NCBI GenBank assembly: GCA_036675265.1
Contig: JAKFFJ010000058.1
Location: forward strand, 13,014-77,013
Length of the DNA stretch: 64,000 nucleotides
Source of the DNA: CAMPJU01 sp036675265
Lineage (GTDB): Bacteria; Pseudomonadota; Gammaproteobacteria; Xanthomonadales; Xanthomonadaceae
Reading direction: 5' to 3'
In this document: piece by piece, positions 16,694 through 25,022 of the stretch
Numbering within the stretch: the first letter of the stretch is position 1
Layout of the letters: each line of letters opens with the position of its first letter
The notes under the pieces: model-generated
What the model was told of the DNA's origin: nothing
Seen by the model: only the letters and a program-made list of their open reading frames with translations
Database searches by the model: none
Position numbers and translations under genes: made by a program

Positions 16694-17488
16694 CTAGGGA
16701 ATGCCGCTGCCGATCCGCCCGAAGTCGATGCCGCCCGCGCTGCCGTCCCAGTGCATCCACACCAGGAACGCCTTGCCGCGCAGGTTGGACTCCGGCAGGA
16801 AACCCCAATAGCGACTGTCCTCGCTATTATCACGATTGTCGCCCATCACGAAATACTGGCCTTCCGGGACGACCCATTCGCCCTCGCCCTGGGGCGAGAA
16901 AAAGCGCGGTCCGTCACGTTCCAGCACCGGATGCGGACGGCCCGGCAGTGCCTCGACCAGCAGGTTCGCGCCGCTCATCTCGCGCCCCTGCCCTTCGCCG
17001 ACGTACTGGCCGACGAAGCGGTAGTCGAACGGCTTGCCGTTCACCCAGACGGTGTTGTCCCGATAGGCGACGGTGTCGCCGGGCAGGCCGATGACGCGCT
17101 TGATCCAGTCCTGGTCGGGGTGGTGCGGCGGCCGGAACACGACCACGTCGCCGCGCTCCGGATGCCCGGTCTCGATGAACTTCCGGTTGACCACCGGCAG
17201 CCGCAGGCCGTACGCGAACTTGTTGACCAGGATGAAATCGCCGACCAGCAGCGACGGCATCATCGAACTGGACGGGATCCGGAACGGCTCGGCCACGAAG
17301 CTGCGCAACACCAGCACGACCGCCAACACCGGGAAGAAGGCGCGGGCGTAGTCGACGACCACCGGTTCCTTCGCCTCGAGCAGGCCCGCGCGCTCGGCGC
17401 GCCGGCGCGCGAAGACCAGCCGGTCGAGCAGCCAGGTGATGCCGGAGGCGAGGGTGAGCACCACCAGGCCGATTTCGAACCATTTCAT
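16694..17488 (-). CDS. lepB: Signal peptidase I
   Basis: A 264-residue inner-membrane protease that removes signal peptides from secreted precursors. Two N-terminal transmembrane segments precede the catalytic Ser motif IPSSSMMPSL (about residue 84), the catalytic Lys motif KRVIGLPGD (about residue 137) and the box GDNRDNSEDSRYWGF. ATG at 17488 is preferred over the TTG one codon upstream. It lies 51 bases downstream of lepA, separated by a REP element, and 16 bases before DUF4845. Confidence 0.95.
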   Translation of the reverse strand: MKWFEIGLVVLTLASGITWLLDRLVFARRRAERAGLLEAKEPVVVDYARAFFPVLAVVLVLRSFVAEPFRIPSSSMMPSLLVGDFILVNKFAYGLRLPVVNRKFIETGHPERGDVVVFRPPHHPDQDWIKRVIGLPGDTVAYRDNTVWVNGKPFDYRFVGQYVGEGQGREMSGANLLVEALPGRPHPVLERDGPRFFSPQGEGEWVVPEGQYFVMGDNRDNSEDSRYWGFLPESNLRGKAFLVWMHWDGSAGGIDFGRIGSGIP

Positions 17489-17518
17489 CAAGTCAGTTTC
17501 CCCGGGTTCGGGCTAAAT

Positions 17519-17543
17519 GCATCGCGGCTCACGCCGCTCCTAC
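17519..17543. repeat. GTAG-headed REP element, copy 4 (variant)
   Basis: On the minus strand GTAGGAGCGGCGTGAGCCGCG: a palindrome GCGGC/GCCGC with a GTGA loop, like the GTAG REPs of Stenotrophomonas. The TAG of its GTAG head is the lepA stop codon. Confidence 0.72.
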
Positions 17544-19330
17544 TTGTCTACCTGGAGGACGGCGAGGAAGGCTTCCTGCGGGATCTCCACGCGGCCGACC
17601 TGCTTCATGCGCTTCTTGCCTTCCTTCTGCTTCTCCAGCAACTTCTTCTTGCGCGTCGCGTCGCCGCCATAGCACTTGGCCAGCACGTTCTTGCGCAGCG
17701 CCTTGACCGTGGTGCGCGCGATGACCTGCGAGCCGATCGCCGCCTGGATGGCGACGTCGAACATCTGGCGCGGGATCAGCTCCTTCATCTTCTCGGTCAG
17801 GTCGCGCCCGCGGCGGTCGGCCTGGGCACGGTGCACGATCAGGCTGAGCGCATCGACCTTGTCGCCGTTGATCAACGTGTCCACGCGCACGAACGGGCCA
17901 ACCTCGAAGCGCTCGAAGTGGTAGTCGAGCGACGCGTAGCCGCGCGACACCGACTTGAGCCGGTCGAAGAAGTCGAGCACCACCTCGGCCATCGGCAGTT
18001 CGTAGACGATCTGCACCTGGCCGCCGAGGTAGTTGAGCCCGACCTGCGAGCCCCGCTTCTCCTCGCACAGCTTGATGATGTTGCCGATGTAGGCCTCGGG
18101 CGTGAGGATCGTCGCGCGGATGATCGGCTCGCGGATCTCCTCGACGTGGTTGGACGGCGGCAGCTTGGCCGGGTTGTCCAGGCTCATCACGGTGCCATCG
18201 GTCTTCAGGACTTCATACACGACCGTCGGCGCGGTGGAGATCAGGTTGAGGTCGTACTCCCTTTCCAGCCGCTCCTGCACGATCTCCATGTGCAGCATGC
18301 CCAGGAAGCCGCAGCGGAAGCCGAAGCCCATCGCTTCGGAACTCTCGGGCTCGAACCGCATCGCAGCGTCGTTCAGGCGCAGCTTCTCCAGCGCCTCGCG
18401 CAACGCCGGATAGTCCTCGGCGTCGACCGGGAACAGGCCGGCGAACACGCGCGGCTGCATCTCCTGGAAGCCGGGCAGCTGGGTCGGCGCCGGGTCGGCG
18501 GCCTGGGTCAGCGTGTCGCCGACCGGGGCGCCATGCACGTCCTTGATGCTCGCGTTGACCCAGCCCACCTCGCCCGCGCCCAGGCGCTTGAGTTCCTTGC
18601 GCTTGGGCGTGAACACGCCGACGTTGTCGACCTGGTGGGCGCGGCCGGTGGACATCACCAGCAGCTTGTCGCCGGGCTTGATCTCGCCCTGCATGACGCG
18701 CACCAGCATGACCACGCCCAGGTAGTTGTCGAACCACGAGTCGATGATCAGCGCCTGGAGCTTGTCGGTGTCGCGCGGGACCGGCGGCGGGATGCGCTGC
18801 ACGATCGCCTCGAGCACCGCCTCGACGTTGAGGCCGGTCTTGGCGGAGATGGCCACCGCGTCGGACGCGTCGATGCCGATCACCGCCTCGATCTCGCCCT
18901 TGACCCGTTCGATGTCGGCCGTGGGCAGGTCGATCTTGTTGAGGATCGGCACGACCTCCAGACCCTGCTCCACCGCGGTGTAGCAGTTGGCGACCGACTG
19001 CGCCTCGACGCCCTGCGCGGCATCGACGACCAGCAACGCGCCCTCGCACGCGGCCAGCGAGCGGCTGACCTCGTAGCTGAAGTCGACGTGCCCGGGCGTG
19101 TCGATGAAGTTGAGCTGGTAGGTGTTGCCGTCGGTGGCGGTGTACGGGAGCGACACCGACTGCGCCTTGATCGTGATGCCGCGTTCGCGCTCGATCGGGT
19201 TGTTGTCCAGGACCTGCGATTCCATCTCGCGCGCGGTCAGGCCGCCGCAGAGCTGGATGATGCGGTCGGCGAGGGTCGACTTGCCGTGGTCGACGTGGGC
19301 GATGATCGAGAAATTGCGGATGAACTGCAT
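17540..19330 (-). CDS. lepA: Elongation factor 4 (back-translocating GTPase LepA)
   Basis: A 596-residue translational GTPase that binds stalled ribosomes and affects 30S biogenesis. G1 AHVDHGKST, G3 DTPGHVDF, and NKIDLP are present; the LepA-specific C-terminal domain ends QKEGKKRMKQVGRVEIPQEAFLAVL. ATG at 19330 gives the standard MQFIRNFSIIAH start; the open frame extends 12 codons further. The stop TAG lies in a REP. Upstream gene is mucD; downstream is lepB, the usual lepA-lepB pair. Confidence 0.97.
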   Translation of the reverse strand: MQFIRNFSIIAHVDHGKSTLADRIIQLCGGLTAREMESQVLDNNPIERERGITIKAQSVSLPYTATDGNTYQLNFIDTPGHVDFSYEVSRSLAACEGALLVVDAAQGVEAQSVANCYTAVEQGLEVVPILNKIDLPTADIERVKGEIEAVIGIDASDAVAISAKTGLNVEAVLEAIVQRIPPPVPRDTDKLQALIIDSWFDNYLGVVMLVRVMQGEIKPGDKLLVMSTGRAHQVDNVGVFTPKRKELKRLGAGEVGWVNASIKDVHGAPVGDTLTQAADPAPTQLPGFQEMQPRVFAGLFPVDAEDYPALREALEKLRLNDAAMRFEPESSEAMGFGFRCGFLGMLHMEIVQERLEREYDLNLISTAPTVVYEVLKTDGTVMSLDNPAKLPPSNHVEEIREPIIRATILTPEAYIGNIIKLCEEKRGSQVGLNYLGGQVQIVYELPMAEVVLDFFDRLKSVSRGYASLDYHFERFEVGPFVRVDTLINGDKVDALSLIVHRAQADRRGRDLTEKMKELIPRQMFDVAIQAAIGSQVIARTTVKALRKNVLAKCYGGDATRKKKLLEKQKEGKKRMKQVGRVEIPQEAFLAVLQVDK

Positions 19331-19391
19331 GAAAGGCGCGCGACCGCGTCGTCCCGGGATAAACACGCCATTATCGCACGCCCTGCAGGGT

Positions 19392-20864
19392 TCAGCCGGC
19401 CCCGGACCGTGGCGTCACCGCGATGAACTGCGTGCTGGCACCCCGGCGCACCAGCAGCATCACGGTGCTGTCGCCGGCACCGGCCAGCCGCGCGTCGAGT
19501 TCGCTCACCGTGCCCACCGGCTCGCGCCCGACGGAGAGCACGACATCGCCCGGGCGCAGGCCGGCACGCTCCGCGGCGCCGTCCACGCCCGCGATCGCGA
19601 CGCCCTCGTCCGGGGCCAGGCCCAGGTCGCGGCGCGCGTCGAGGTCCAGGTCCTTGCCGCGGATGCCCAGGGGATTGAGGTCCGCGGGCGTCGGCGCGGG
19701 TGCCGGTTCCGCGGCCGCCAGGATGTCGCCCAGCTTGCCGAGCTCCAGCGAGACTTCCCGCGCCTTGCCGTCGCGCAGCACGGACAGCGTGACCTCCGTG
19801 CCGGGGGGCAGCGCGCCCACCAGCGGCGGCAGGTCGCTCGATGCATTGACCGGCGTGCCATTGAAGCTGCGGATCACGTCGCCGGGCTGCAGGCCGGAAC
19901 GCTCGCCGGGCGTGCCCGGGAACACGCGCGTGACGAGGGCGCCGCGCCCGTCCGGCAGGCCCCATTCGCGCACCATCGCCTGGTCGATCTCCTGCAGGCT
20001 CACGCCGATCTGGCCCCGGCTCACCGTGCCGGTGTCCTTCAGCTGGGCGACCACGTTCATCACCATGTCGATCGGGATGGCGAAGCTCACGCCCATGTAG
20101 CCGCCGGAATTGCTGAAGATCTGCGAATTGATGCCGACCACCTGGCCGCGCGTGTCGAGCAGCGGGCCGCCGGAATTGCCGCGGTTGATCGCGACGTCGG
20201 TCTGGATGAAGGGCACGTACTGCTGGTTCGCATAGGGATTGGCGCGGCCGACCGCGCTGACGATGCCGGCGGTGACGGAGTGGTCCAGCCCGAAGGGCGA
20301 GCCGATCGCGACCACCCACTGGCCCGGGCGCAACGCGCTCGAATCGCCGACCCGCAGCGCCGGCAGGCCGTCGGCATCGATCTTGAGCAGCGCCACGTCC
20401 GATGGCGGGTCGCTGCCGACCAGTTCCGCGGTGAACTCGCGGCGATCGGACAGTTGCACCACGATCTTCTCCGCGCCATCGACGACGTGGTGGTTGGTCA
20501 GCACGTAACCGTCGTCGGAAACGAGGAAACCCGAACCCAGCGAGACGCCGCCCGGATCACGCGGATCGGGGCGCGGTTGCGGCATCGGCACGCCGGGTCC
20601 GAAGAAGCGCCGGAACAGTTCGTCGATGTCGTCCGGCGACGGCCCGCCCGCCATTGCCGCCGGCCGGCCCACGCCGGTCGCCTCGATGCTGACCACGGCC
20701 GGACCCACCTTCTCGACCAGCTTGCTGAAGTCCGGGAGCCCGGTCACCAGCTGCGGGGGCGGCGGCGCGCTGCTGCGCGACTGCGCCAGCGCGTGGCCCA
20801 GCGCAGCGGCCAGCGAGGCCACGAGCGCGACGAGGAGGAGGGTGCGGAGTGCCTGGCGGGTCAT
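19392..20864 (-). CDS. mucD: Periplasmic serine protease/chaperone, DegP/MucD family
   Basis: A 490-residue Do-family protease that degrades misfolded envelope proteins. A signal peptide (about residues 1-27) leads into a trypsin-like domain with triad H126 (TNHHVV), D156 (PPSDVALL) and S231 (GNSGGP), then two PDZ domains (about residues 280-370 and 400-485). The start overlaps the rseA stop (ATGA). The order rpoE-rseA-mucD with no rseB is the xanthomonad form of the algU operon, placing this protease directly in the sigma-E regulon. Confidence 0.94.
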   Translation of the reverse strand: MTRQALRTLLLVALVASLAAALGHALAQSRSSAPPPPQLVTGLPDFSKLVEKVGPAVVSIEATGVGRPAAMAGGPSPDDIDELFRRFFGPGVPMPQPRPDPRDPGGVSLGSGFLVSDDGYVLTNHHVVDGAEKIVVQLSDRREFTAELVGSDPPSDVALLKIDADGLPALRVGDSSALRPGQWVVAIGSPFGLDHSVTAGIVSAVGRANPYANQQYVPFIQTDVAINRGNSGGPLLDTRGQVVGINSQIFSNSGGYMGVSFAIPIDMVMNVVAQLKDTGTVSRGQIGVSLQEIDQAMVREWGLPDGRGALVTRVFPGTPGERSGLQPGDVIRSFNGTPVNASSDLPPLVGALPPGTEVTLSVLRDGKAREVSLELGKLGDILAAAEPAPAPTPADLNPLGIRGKDLDLDARRDLGLAPDEGVAIAGVDGAAERAGLRPGDVVLSVGREPVGTVSELDARLAGAGDSTVMLLVRRGASTQFIAVTPRSGAG

Positions 20865-21736
20865 GGGGTCCTCTCGGGTTCGACGGGGAGCTGCGGCTCG
20901 AACGGATAGAACGACGGAGCCTCGGCGGTGTCGTCGAGGCCGACCGTGAATGCGTCCCCGTCAGCGGACAGCCCCGGGAGGACGGCCCGCGGCCACGGGC
21001 GCGCCGGCGGTTCGCGCGGGCTCGCGAACGGGCGCAGGTCCTGGGCGGCGACCAGCACGGCGGGCGGCACGGAGGCCTCCGCGCCGGGCAATGCGTCCGG
21101 CGCCGGCACGCCGGGCAAGGTGCCGGTGGATTCGACCGGCACAGAAGCGACCCGGCGCGGCCCGGCCGCCGGCCGCGACGGCGTCGTTGCCTGCCGCGTC
21201 GCCGGCGCCTGGGGCGGCGCATCCGCGAACTGCGGCACCGACACTTCGCGCACCGGCCCGGCGGTGGACGGCGACGGGTTCGCGGCGGTCGGCACCGGCG
21301 TCGCGATGGGGGCCGTGGCCTCGGTGGCCACGACCACCGGCACATCGCCGTCGACCGACAGCGGACGGGCCACGAACAACGCAACGGCCGCGACCGACGC
21401 TGCCAGCGCCATGCCGAGGCCGTGCCGCCAGCGCGAGCGCGGGACCGGGACCGCCGGCGCGGGCGCCGCGGCGAGGGCTGCCGCCACGCGCGCGGCGAAA
21501 CCATCCGCGCCGGCCGGCAGCGCCGCGACAGGCTGGCCGCGCAACACGTCGCCGACCAGGTGCCAGCGACCCCAGCGCCCTGCCAGCTCGGCATCGTGGC
21601 CGAGGCGCCGCGCCAGGAACCGCGCCTGGTCCAGCGCCAGTTCGCCGTCCACCAGCGCGGACAGTTGCTGCCGGCGCTGGAGCGAGAGCTTCGCGTCGGT
21701 GTCGTGGCCGTCGTCGATGGGGTCGCGTGTCGTCAT
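20861..21736 (-). CDS. rseA: Anti-sigma-E factor RseA/MucA
   Basis: A 291-residue single-pass membrane protein. Residues 16-90 match the RseA cytoplasmic sigma-binding domain (QQLSALVDGEL, GRWHLVGDVLRG); residues 104-124 are the transmembrane helix (HGLGMALAASVAAVALFVA); a long Pro/Ala-rich periplasmic tail follows. E. coli RseA is 216 residues, so the tail is extended. It holds RpoE inactive until cut by DegS/RseP-type proteases. It overlaps both rpoE and mucD by four bases. Confidence 0.88.
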   Translation of the reverse strand: MTTRDPIDDGHDTDAKLSLQRRQQLSALVDGELALDQARFLARRLGHDAELAGRWGRWHLVGDVLRGQPVAALPAGADGFAARVAAALAAAPAPAVPVPRSRWRHGLGMALAASVAAVALFVARPLSVDGDVPVVVATEATAPIATPVPTAANPSPSTAGPVREVSVPQFADAPPQAPATRQATTPSRPAAGPRRVASVPVESTGTLPGVPAPDALPGAEASVPPAVLVAAQDLRPFASPREPPARPWPRAVLPGLSADGDAFTVGLDDTAEAPSFYPFEPQLPVEPERTP

Positions 21737-22323
21737 GTCCGTTCCTCGAGCAGCGGCGCCAGCCGTGCGTCGATCGCCTCGCGTGCCCGGAAGATCCGGG
21801 AACGCACCGTACCGATCGGGCAGTCCATGCGCTGGGCGATCTCCTCGTAGCTCAACCCGTCGGCTTCGCGCATCGTGATCGCCTCCCGCAGTTCGCCCGG
21901 CAGGGCTTCGACCGCGCTCAGGACGGTTCGTTCGATCTCGTCGCGCAGCAGTTCGCGCTCGGGCGTGTCGTAGTCGCGCAACCGGCCGCCGGATTCGTAT
22001 TGCGCCGCATCGCCGGCGTCGATGTCCGACGTCGGCGGCCTGCGGTTCTGCGAGACGAGATGGTTCTTGGCGGTGTTCACGGCGATCCGGTGCAGCCATG
22101 TATAGAACTGCGCATCGCCCCGGAAGTTCCCGATCGCGCGCCAGGCGCGCAGGAAGGTCTCCTGGGCCACGTCCTGGACCTCGTCCCGGTCGGTGACGTA
22201 GCGCGAGATCAGGCCCGCGATCCGGTGCTGGTACTTGCGCACCAGCAGGTCGAAGGCGGCCATGTCCCCGCGCTGCACCCGCGCGACCAGCTCGCGGTCC
22301 AGTGCTTGCAACTCATCGGCCAT
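21733..22323 (-). CDS. rpoE: RNA polymerase sigma factor RpoE (AlgU)
   Basis: A 196-residue ECF sigma factor. Region 2 (DLLVRKYQHRIAGL, QDVAQETFLRAWRAIGNFRGDAQFYTWLHRIAVN) and region 4 (LPGELREAITMREADGLSYEEIAQRMDCPIGTVRSRIFRAREAI) are near-identical in layout to RpoE/AlgU. It directs envelope-stress genes. A GGAACTT-16-TCGGA promoter starts about 34 bases upstream, so it probably activates its own operon. Downstream rseA overlaps (ATGA). Confidence 0.96.
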   Translation of the reverse strand: MADELQALDRELVARVQRGDMAAFDLLVRKYQHRIAGLISRYVTDRDEVQDVAQETFLRAWRAIGNFRGDAQFYTWLHRIAVNTAKNHLVSQNRRPPTSDIDAGDAAQYESGGRLRDYDTPERELLRDEIERTVLSAVEALPGELREAITMREADGLSYEEIAQRMDCPIGTVRSRIFRAREAIDARLAPLLEERT

Positions 22324-22364
22324 GCCGGTCCGGCGCTCCCGTCGGTCCGGTGTCGGCCCTGCTT

Positions 22365-22392
22365 TCCGACCGCGCCGGGCGGCGGAAGTTCC
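22365..22392 (-). promoter_or_regulatory. Sigma-E (RpoE) autoregulatory promoter of rpoE-rseA-mucD
   Basis: Minus strand -35 GGAACTT (22386-22392), spacer of 16, -10 TCGGA preceded by GG (22365-22369). E. coli/Pseudomonas sigma-E sites are GGAACTT-N16-TCTGA-like, so only one -10 base differs. Confidence 0.8.
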
Positions 22393-22420
22393 CTGGCCCG
22401 CCGGACGGCGCGCGCGCGAT

Positions 22421-22450
22421 TTGACCCGGATCGAACATCATCGGGATGAT
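22421..22450 (+). promoter_or_regulatory. Candidate sigma-70 promoter of the fadB-like gene
   Basis: TTGACC, 18 bases, GATGAT. Transcription would start near 22457, which argues for the ATG at 22482 rather than 22446 as the start codon. Confidence 0.5.
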
Positions 22451-22481
22451 AGCGGCTCGCCCCCGACTCCCGGATCGCCCA

Positions 22482-24620
22482 ATGGCCACGCCTGGCGACG
22501 CCACGCCCGCTCCTGCCCAAGTGCCTGCCGCCCCGGCCGTGCCCGGCCCGCGCACCACCGGCAGCGTGCGGCTGTTCGACGGATTGCGCTTCCGCCACTG
22601 GCAGGCGCAGGCACGCCCCGATGGCGTGCTCGTGCTCACGCTCGACCGTGACGGCGAGTCCGTGAACACGCTCGCGCAGGTGGTGTTGCTGGAGCTCGAT
22701 GCGCTGCTCGAACGCATCGCGGCGGATCCGCCGAAGGGCCTCGTGTTCAGGTCCGGCAAGGACAGCGGCTTCATCGCCGGTGCCGACATCGGCGAATTCC
22801 GCGGCTTCGACCGCACCGGCAACGTCGAGGACGCCCTGCGTCGCGGGCAGCAGGTCTTCCAGCGCGTGGCGGAGCTGCCTTGCACGACCGTCGCGGCGAT
22901 CCGCGGCTTCTGCATGGGTGGCGGCACCGAGCTGGCGCTCGCCTGCGACCATCGCGTGGCGACCGACGACCCGTCGACGCGCATCGGGCTGCCGGAAGTG
23001 AAGCTGGGGATCTACCCCGGTTGGGGCGGCAGCGTGCGCCTGCCACGGCTGGTCGGCGCGCCTGCCGCGTTCGACCTGATGCTGACCGGGCGATCGCTGT
23101 CGGCGAAGGCCGCGCGCGCGATCGGCCTGGTGGATCGCGTCGCCGAACCCGGACTGCTGATCGATGCCGCGGTCGGCCTCGCGTTGCGGCCGGCGCCGCG
23201 ACCGATCAGGCAGCGTTTCCTGGGGTGGCTCACGAACACCTGGCCGGCCCGGCAGCTCCTGGCGCCGGTGCTCCTGCGCCAGGTCGCACGCAAGGCGCGC
23301 CGCGAACATTACCCGGCGCCCTACGCGCTGGTCGAAACGTGGCGCCGGACCGGCGGGGGGATGCCGCGCCGCCTGGCCGCGGAGCGCCGCAGCGTCGCGA
23401 CACTGGCGCGCACCTCCACCGCGCGCAACCTGATCCGCGTGTTCTTCCTGCAGGAGCGACTGAAGAAGGCGGGGGGGAAAGACCATGGCGTGGCGCACGT
23501 GCACGTGGTCGGCGCCGGCGTGATGGGCGGCGACATCGCCGCATGGGCGGCCTACAAGGGGTTCCAGGTCACGCTGAACGACCGGGAGCAACGGTACATC
23601 GACGCCGCGCTCGCGCGCGCCGGCGAGTTGTTCGCGAAGAAGGTCAAGGACGAGGCGAAGCGTCCGGCCGTGGCCGCGCGCCTGGCGGGCGACCTGGACG
23701 GCGACGGCGCCACGGCGGCCGACCTGGTGATCGAGGCGATCATCGAGGAGGCAGGCGCCAAGCGCGCGCTCTATGCACAGGCCGAGCCGCGCATGAAGCG
23801 TGACGCGCTGCTGGCGACCAACACCTCCTCCATCCCGATCGGCGAGCTGGCCTCGGGCCTCGCGCGCCCCGCGCAGTTCGCCGGCCTGCACTACTTCAAC
23901 CCGGTGGCGCTGATGCCACTGGTCGAGATCGTCCACCACGACGGCATCGACGAGGCGACCGCCCGCCGGCTCGCCGCGTTCTGCCGCGCGATCGACAAGC
24001 TGCCGGTGCCGGTGGACGGGACACCGGGCTTCCTGGTCAACCGGGTGCTGTTCCCCTACCTGCTCGAGGCCGCGACCGCGCACGCCGAGGGCATCCCCGG
24101 CGCGGCGATCGACAAGGCCGCGCTGAAGTTCGGGATGCCGATGGGCCCGATCGAACTGATCGACACGGTGGGCCTGGACGTCGCCGCCGGCGTGGGCGCG
24201 GAGCTCGCGCCCTTCCTGGGCTTGCCGATCCCGGCATCCCTGGCGACGCCGCCCGGGGCGGGCCGGCGTGGCCGGAAGGACGGCCAGGGCCTGTACCGCT
24301 GGGAACACGGCAAGGCCGTCAAACCGGACCTGCCGAAGGACTACCGCGCGCCGGACGACCTGGAGGACCGCCTGGTCCTGCCGCTGCTCAACGAGGCGGT
24401 GGCCTGCCTGCACGACCAGGTGGTGGCCGACGCGGACCTGCTCGATGCCGGGGTGATCTTCGGCACGGGCTTCGCGCCGTTCCGCGGCGGTCCGATCCAG
24501 TACATCCGGGACACCGGGGCGGACGCGCTGCTGGCGCGCCTGCAGGCGTTGCGCGACCGGCACGGCGAGCGGTTCGCGCCGCGACCGGGTTGGGATGCTG
24601 CGGCGTTGCGCAGCCCCTGA
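22482..24620 (+). CDS. FadB-like fatty-acid oxidation protein (enoyl-CoA hydratase / 3-hydroxyacyl-CoA dehydrogenase)
   Basis: A 712-residue bifunctional beta-oxidation enzyme. The N-terminal crotonase domain has the oxyanion-hole AGADIGEF, GGGTELALACD and LPEVKLGIYPGWGG with both catalytic glutamates; the NAD-binding domain begins VVGAGVMGGDIA, followed by NTSSIPI and the dehydrogenase His motif GLHYFNPVALMPLVEIV. The first 30 residues are Pro/Ala-rich and atypical. No thiolase (fadA) lies nearby. ATG at 22482 is chosen because the predicted promoter overlaps the earlier ATG. Confidence 0.88.
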   Translation: MATPGDATPAPAQVPAAPAVPGPRTTGSVRLFDGLRFRHWQAQARPDGVLVLTLDRDGESVNTLAQVVLLELDALLERIAADPPKGLVFRSGKDSGFIAGADIGEFRGFDRTGNVEDALRRGQQVFQRVAELPCTTVAAIRGFCMGGGTELALACDHRVATDDPSTRIGLPEVKLGIYPGWGGSVRLPRLVGAPAAFDLMLTGRSLSAKAARAIGLVDRVAEPGLLIDAAVGLALRPAPRPIRQRFLGWLTNTWPARQLLAPVLLRQVARKARREHYPAPYALVETWRRTGGGMPRRLAAERRSVATLARTSTARNLIRVFFLQERLKKAGGKDHGVAHVHVVGAGVMGGDIAAWAAYKGFQVTLNDREQRYIDAALARAGELFAKKVKDEAKRPAVAARLAGDLDGDGATAADLVIEAIIEEAGAKRALYAQAEPRMKRDALLATNTSSIPIGELASGLARPAQFAGLHYFNPVALMPLVEIVHHDGIDEATARRLAAFCRAIDKLPVPVDGTPGFLVNRVLFPYLLEAATAHAEGIPGAAIDKAALKFGMPMGPIELIDTVGLDVAAGVGAELAPFLGLPIPASLATPPGAGRRGRKDGQGLYRWEHGKAVKPDLPKDYRAPDDLEDRLVLPLLNEAVACLHDQVVADADLLDAGVIFGTGFAPFRGGPIQYIRDTGADALLARLQALRDRHGERFAPRPGWDAAALRSP

Positions 24621-24627
24621 CCGAAAG

Positions 24628-24652
24628 GCTTCGCCGGCGTGCCGGCTCCCAC
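24628..24652. repeat. REP-like half element, copy 5
   Basis: GCTTCGCCGGCGTGCCGGCTCCCAC between the convergent fadB-like and pilZ genes; one palindrome only. Confidence 0.6.
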
Positions 24653-24656
24653 GGGA

Positions 24657-25022
24657 TTACATCGTGTGGGTCGGCTTGGTGGCCGGATGGCCGGCCAGCA
24701 GCGCCTCGATCTTGCTGCGCGCGGCCTCGCCCTCGGCGGTATCGCCGAACTGCACGCCGATGCCGGGCGCACGGTTGCCCTGGGCGCCGGGCGGCGTGAC
24801 CCAGACGACCTTGCCGGCGACCGGCAGGCGCTCGCTGGATTCGGGCAGCGTCAGCAGGACGAAGACTTCCGCCCCCAGGAAATAGCGCTTGGGCGTCGGC
24901 ACGAACACGCCGCCGTTGCGCAGGTACGGCATGTACGCCGTGTACAGCGACGCCTTGTCCTTGATCGCCAGCGACAGGATGCCCTGGCCGCCCGCTCCGC
25001 CCACGCCCGCCGCTGCACTCAT
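24657..25022 (-). CDS. pilZ: Type IV pilus protein PilZ
   Basis: A 121-residue PilZ-domain protein. The sequence KDKASLYTAYMPYLRNGGVFVPTPKRYFLGAEVFVLL is the type IV pilus PilZ form, which lacks the RxxxR c-di-GMP-binding motif seen in signalling PilZ domains. It is required for pilus biogenesis, probably through PilB and FimX-like partners. It overlaps holB by four bases, a linkage conserved in xanthomonads and pseudomonads. It is the last gene of the long leftward fab/pab array. Confidence 0.92.
   Translation of the reverse strand: MSAAAGVGGAGGQGILSLAIKDKASLYTAYMPYLRNGGVFVPTPKRYFLGAEVFVLLTLPESSERLPVAGKVVWVTPPGAQGNRAPGIGVQFGDTAEGEAARSKIEALLAGHPATKPTHTM

Noticed and set aside
19370..19375. 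GATAAT as a promoter for lepA
   Set aside because: A fair -10 in the 61-bp mucD-lepA gap but no -35 at 16-18 bases; not firm enough to annotate.
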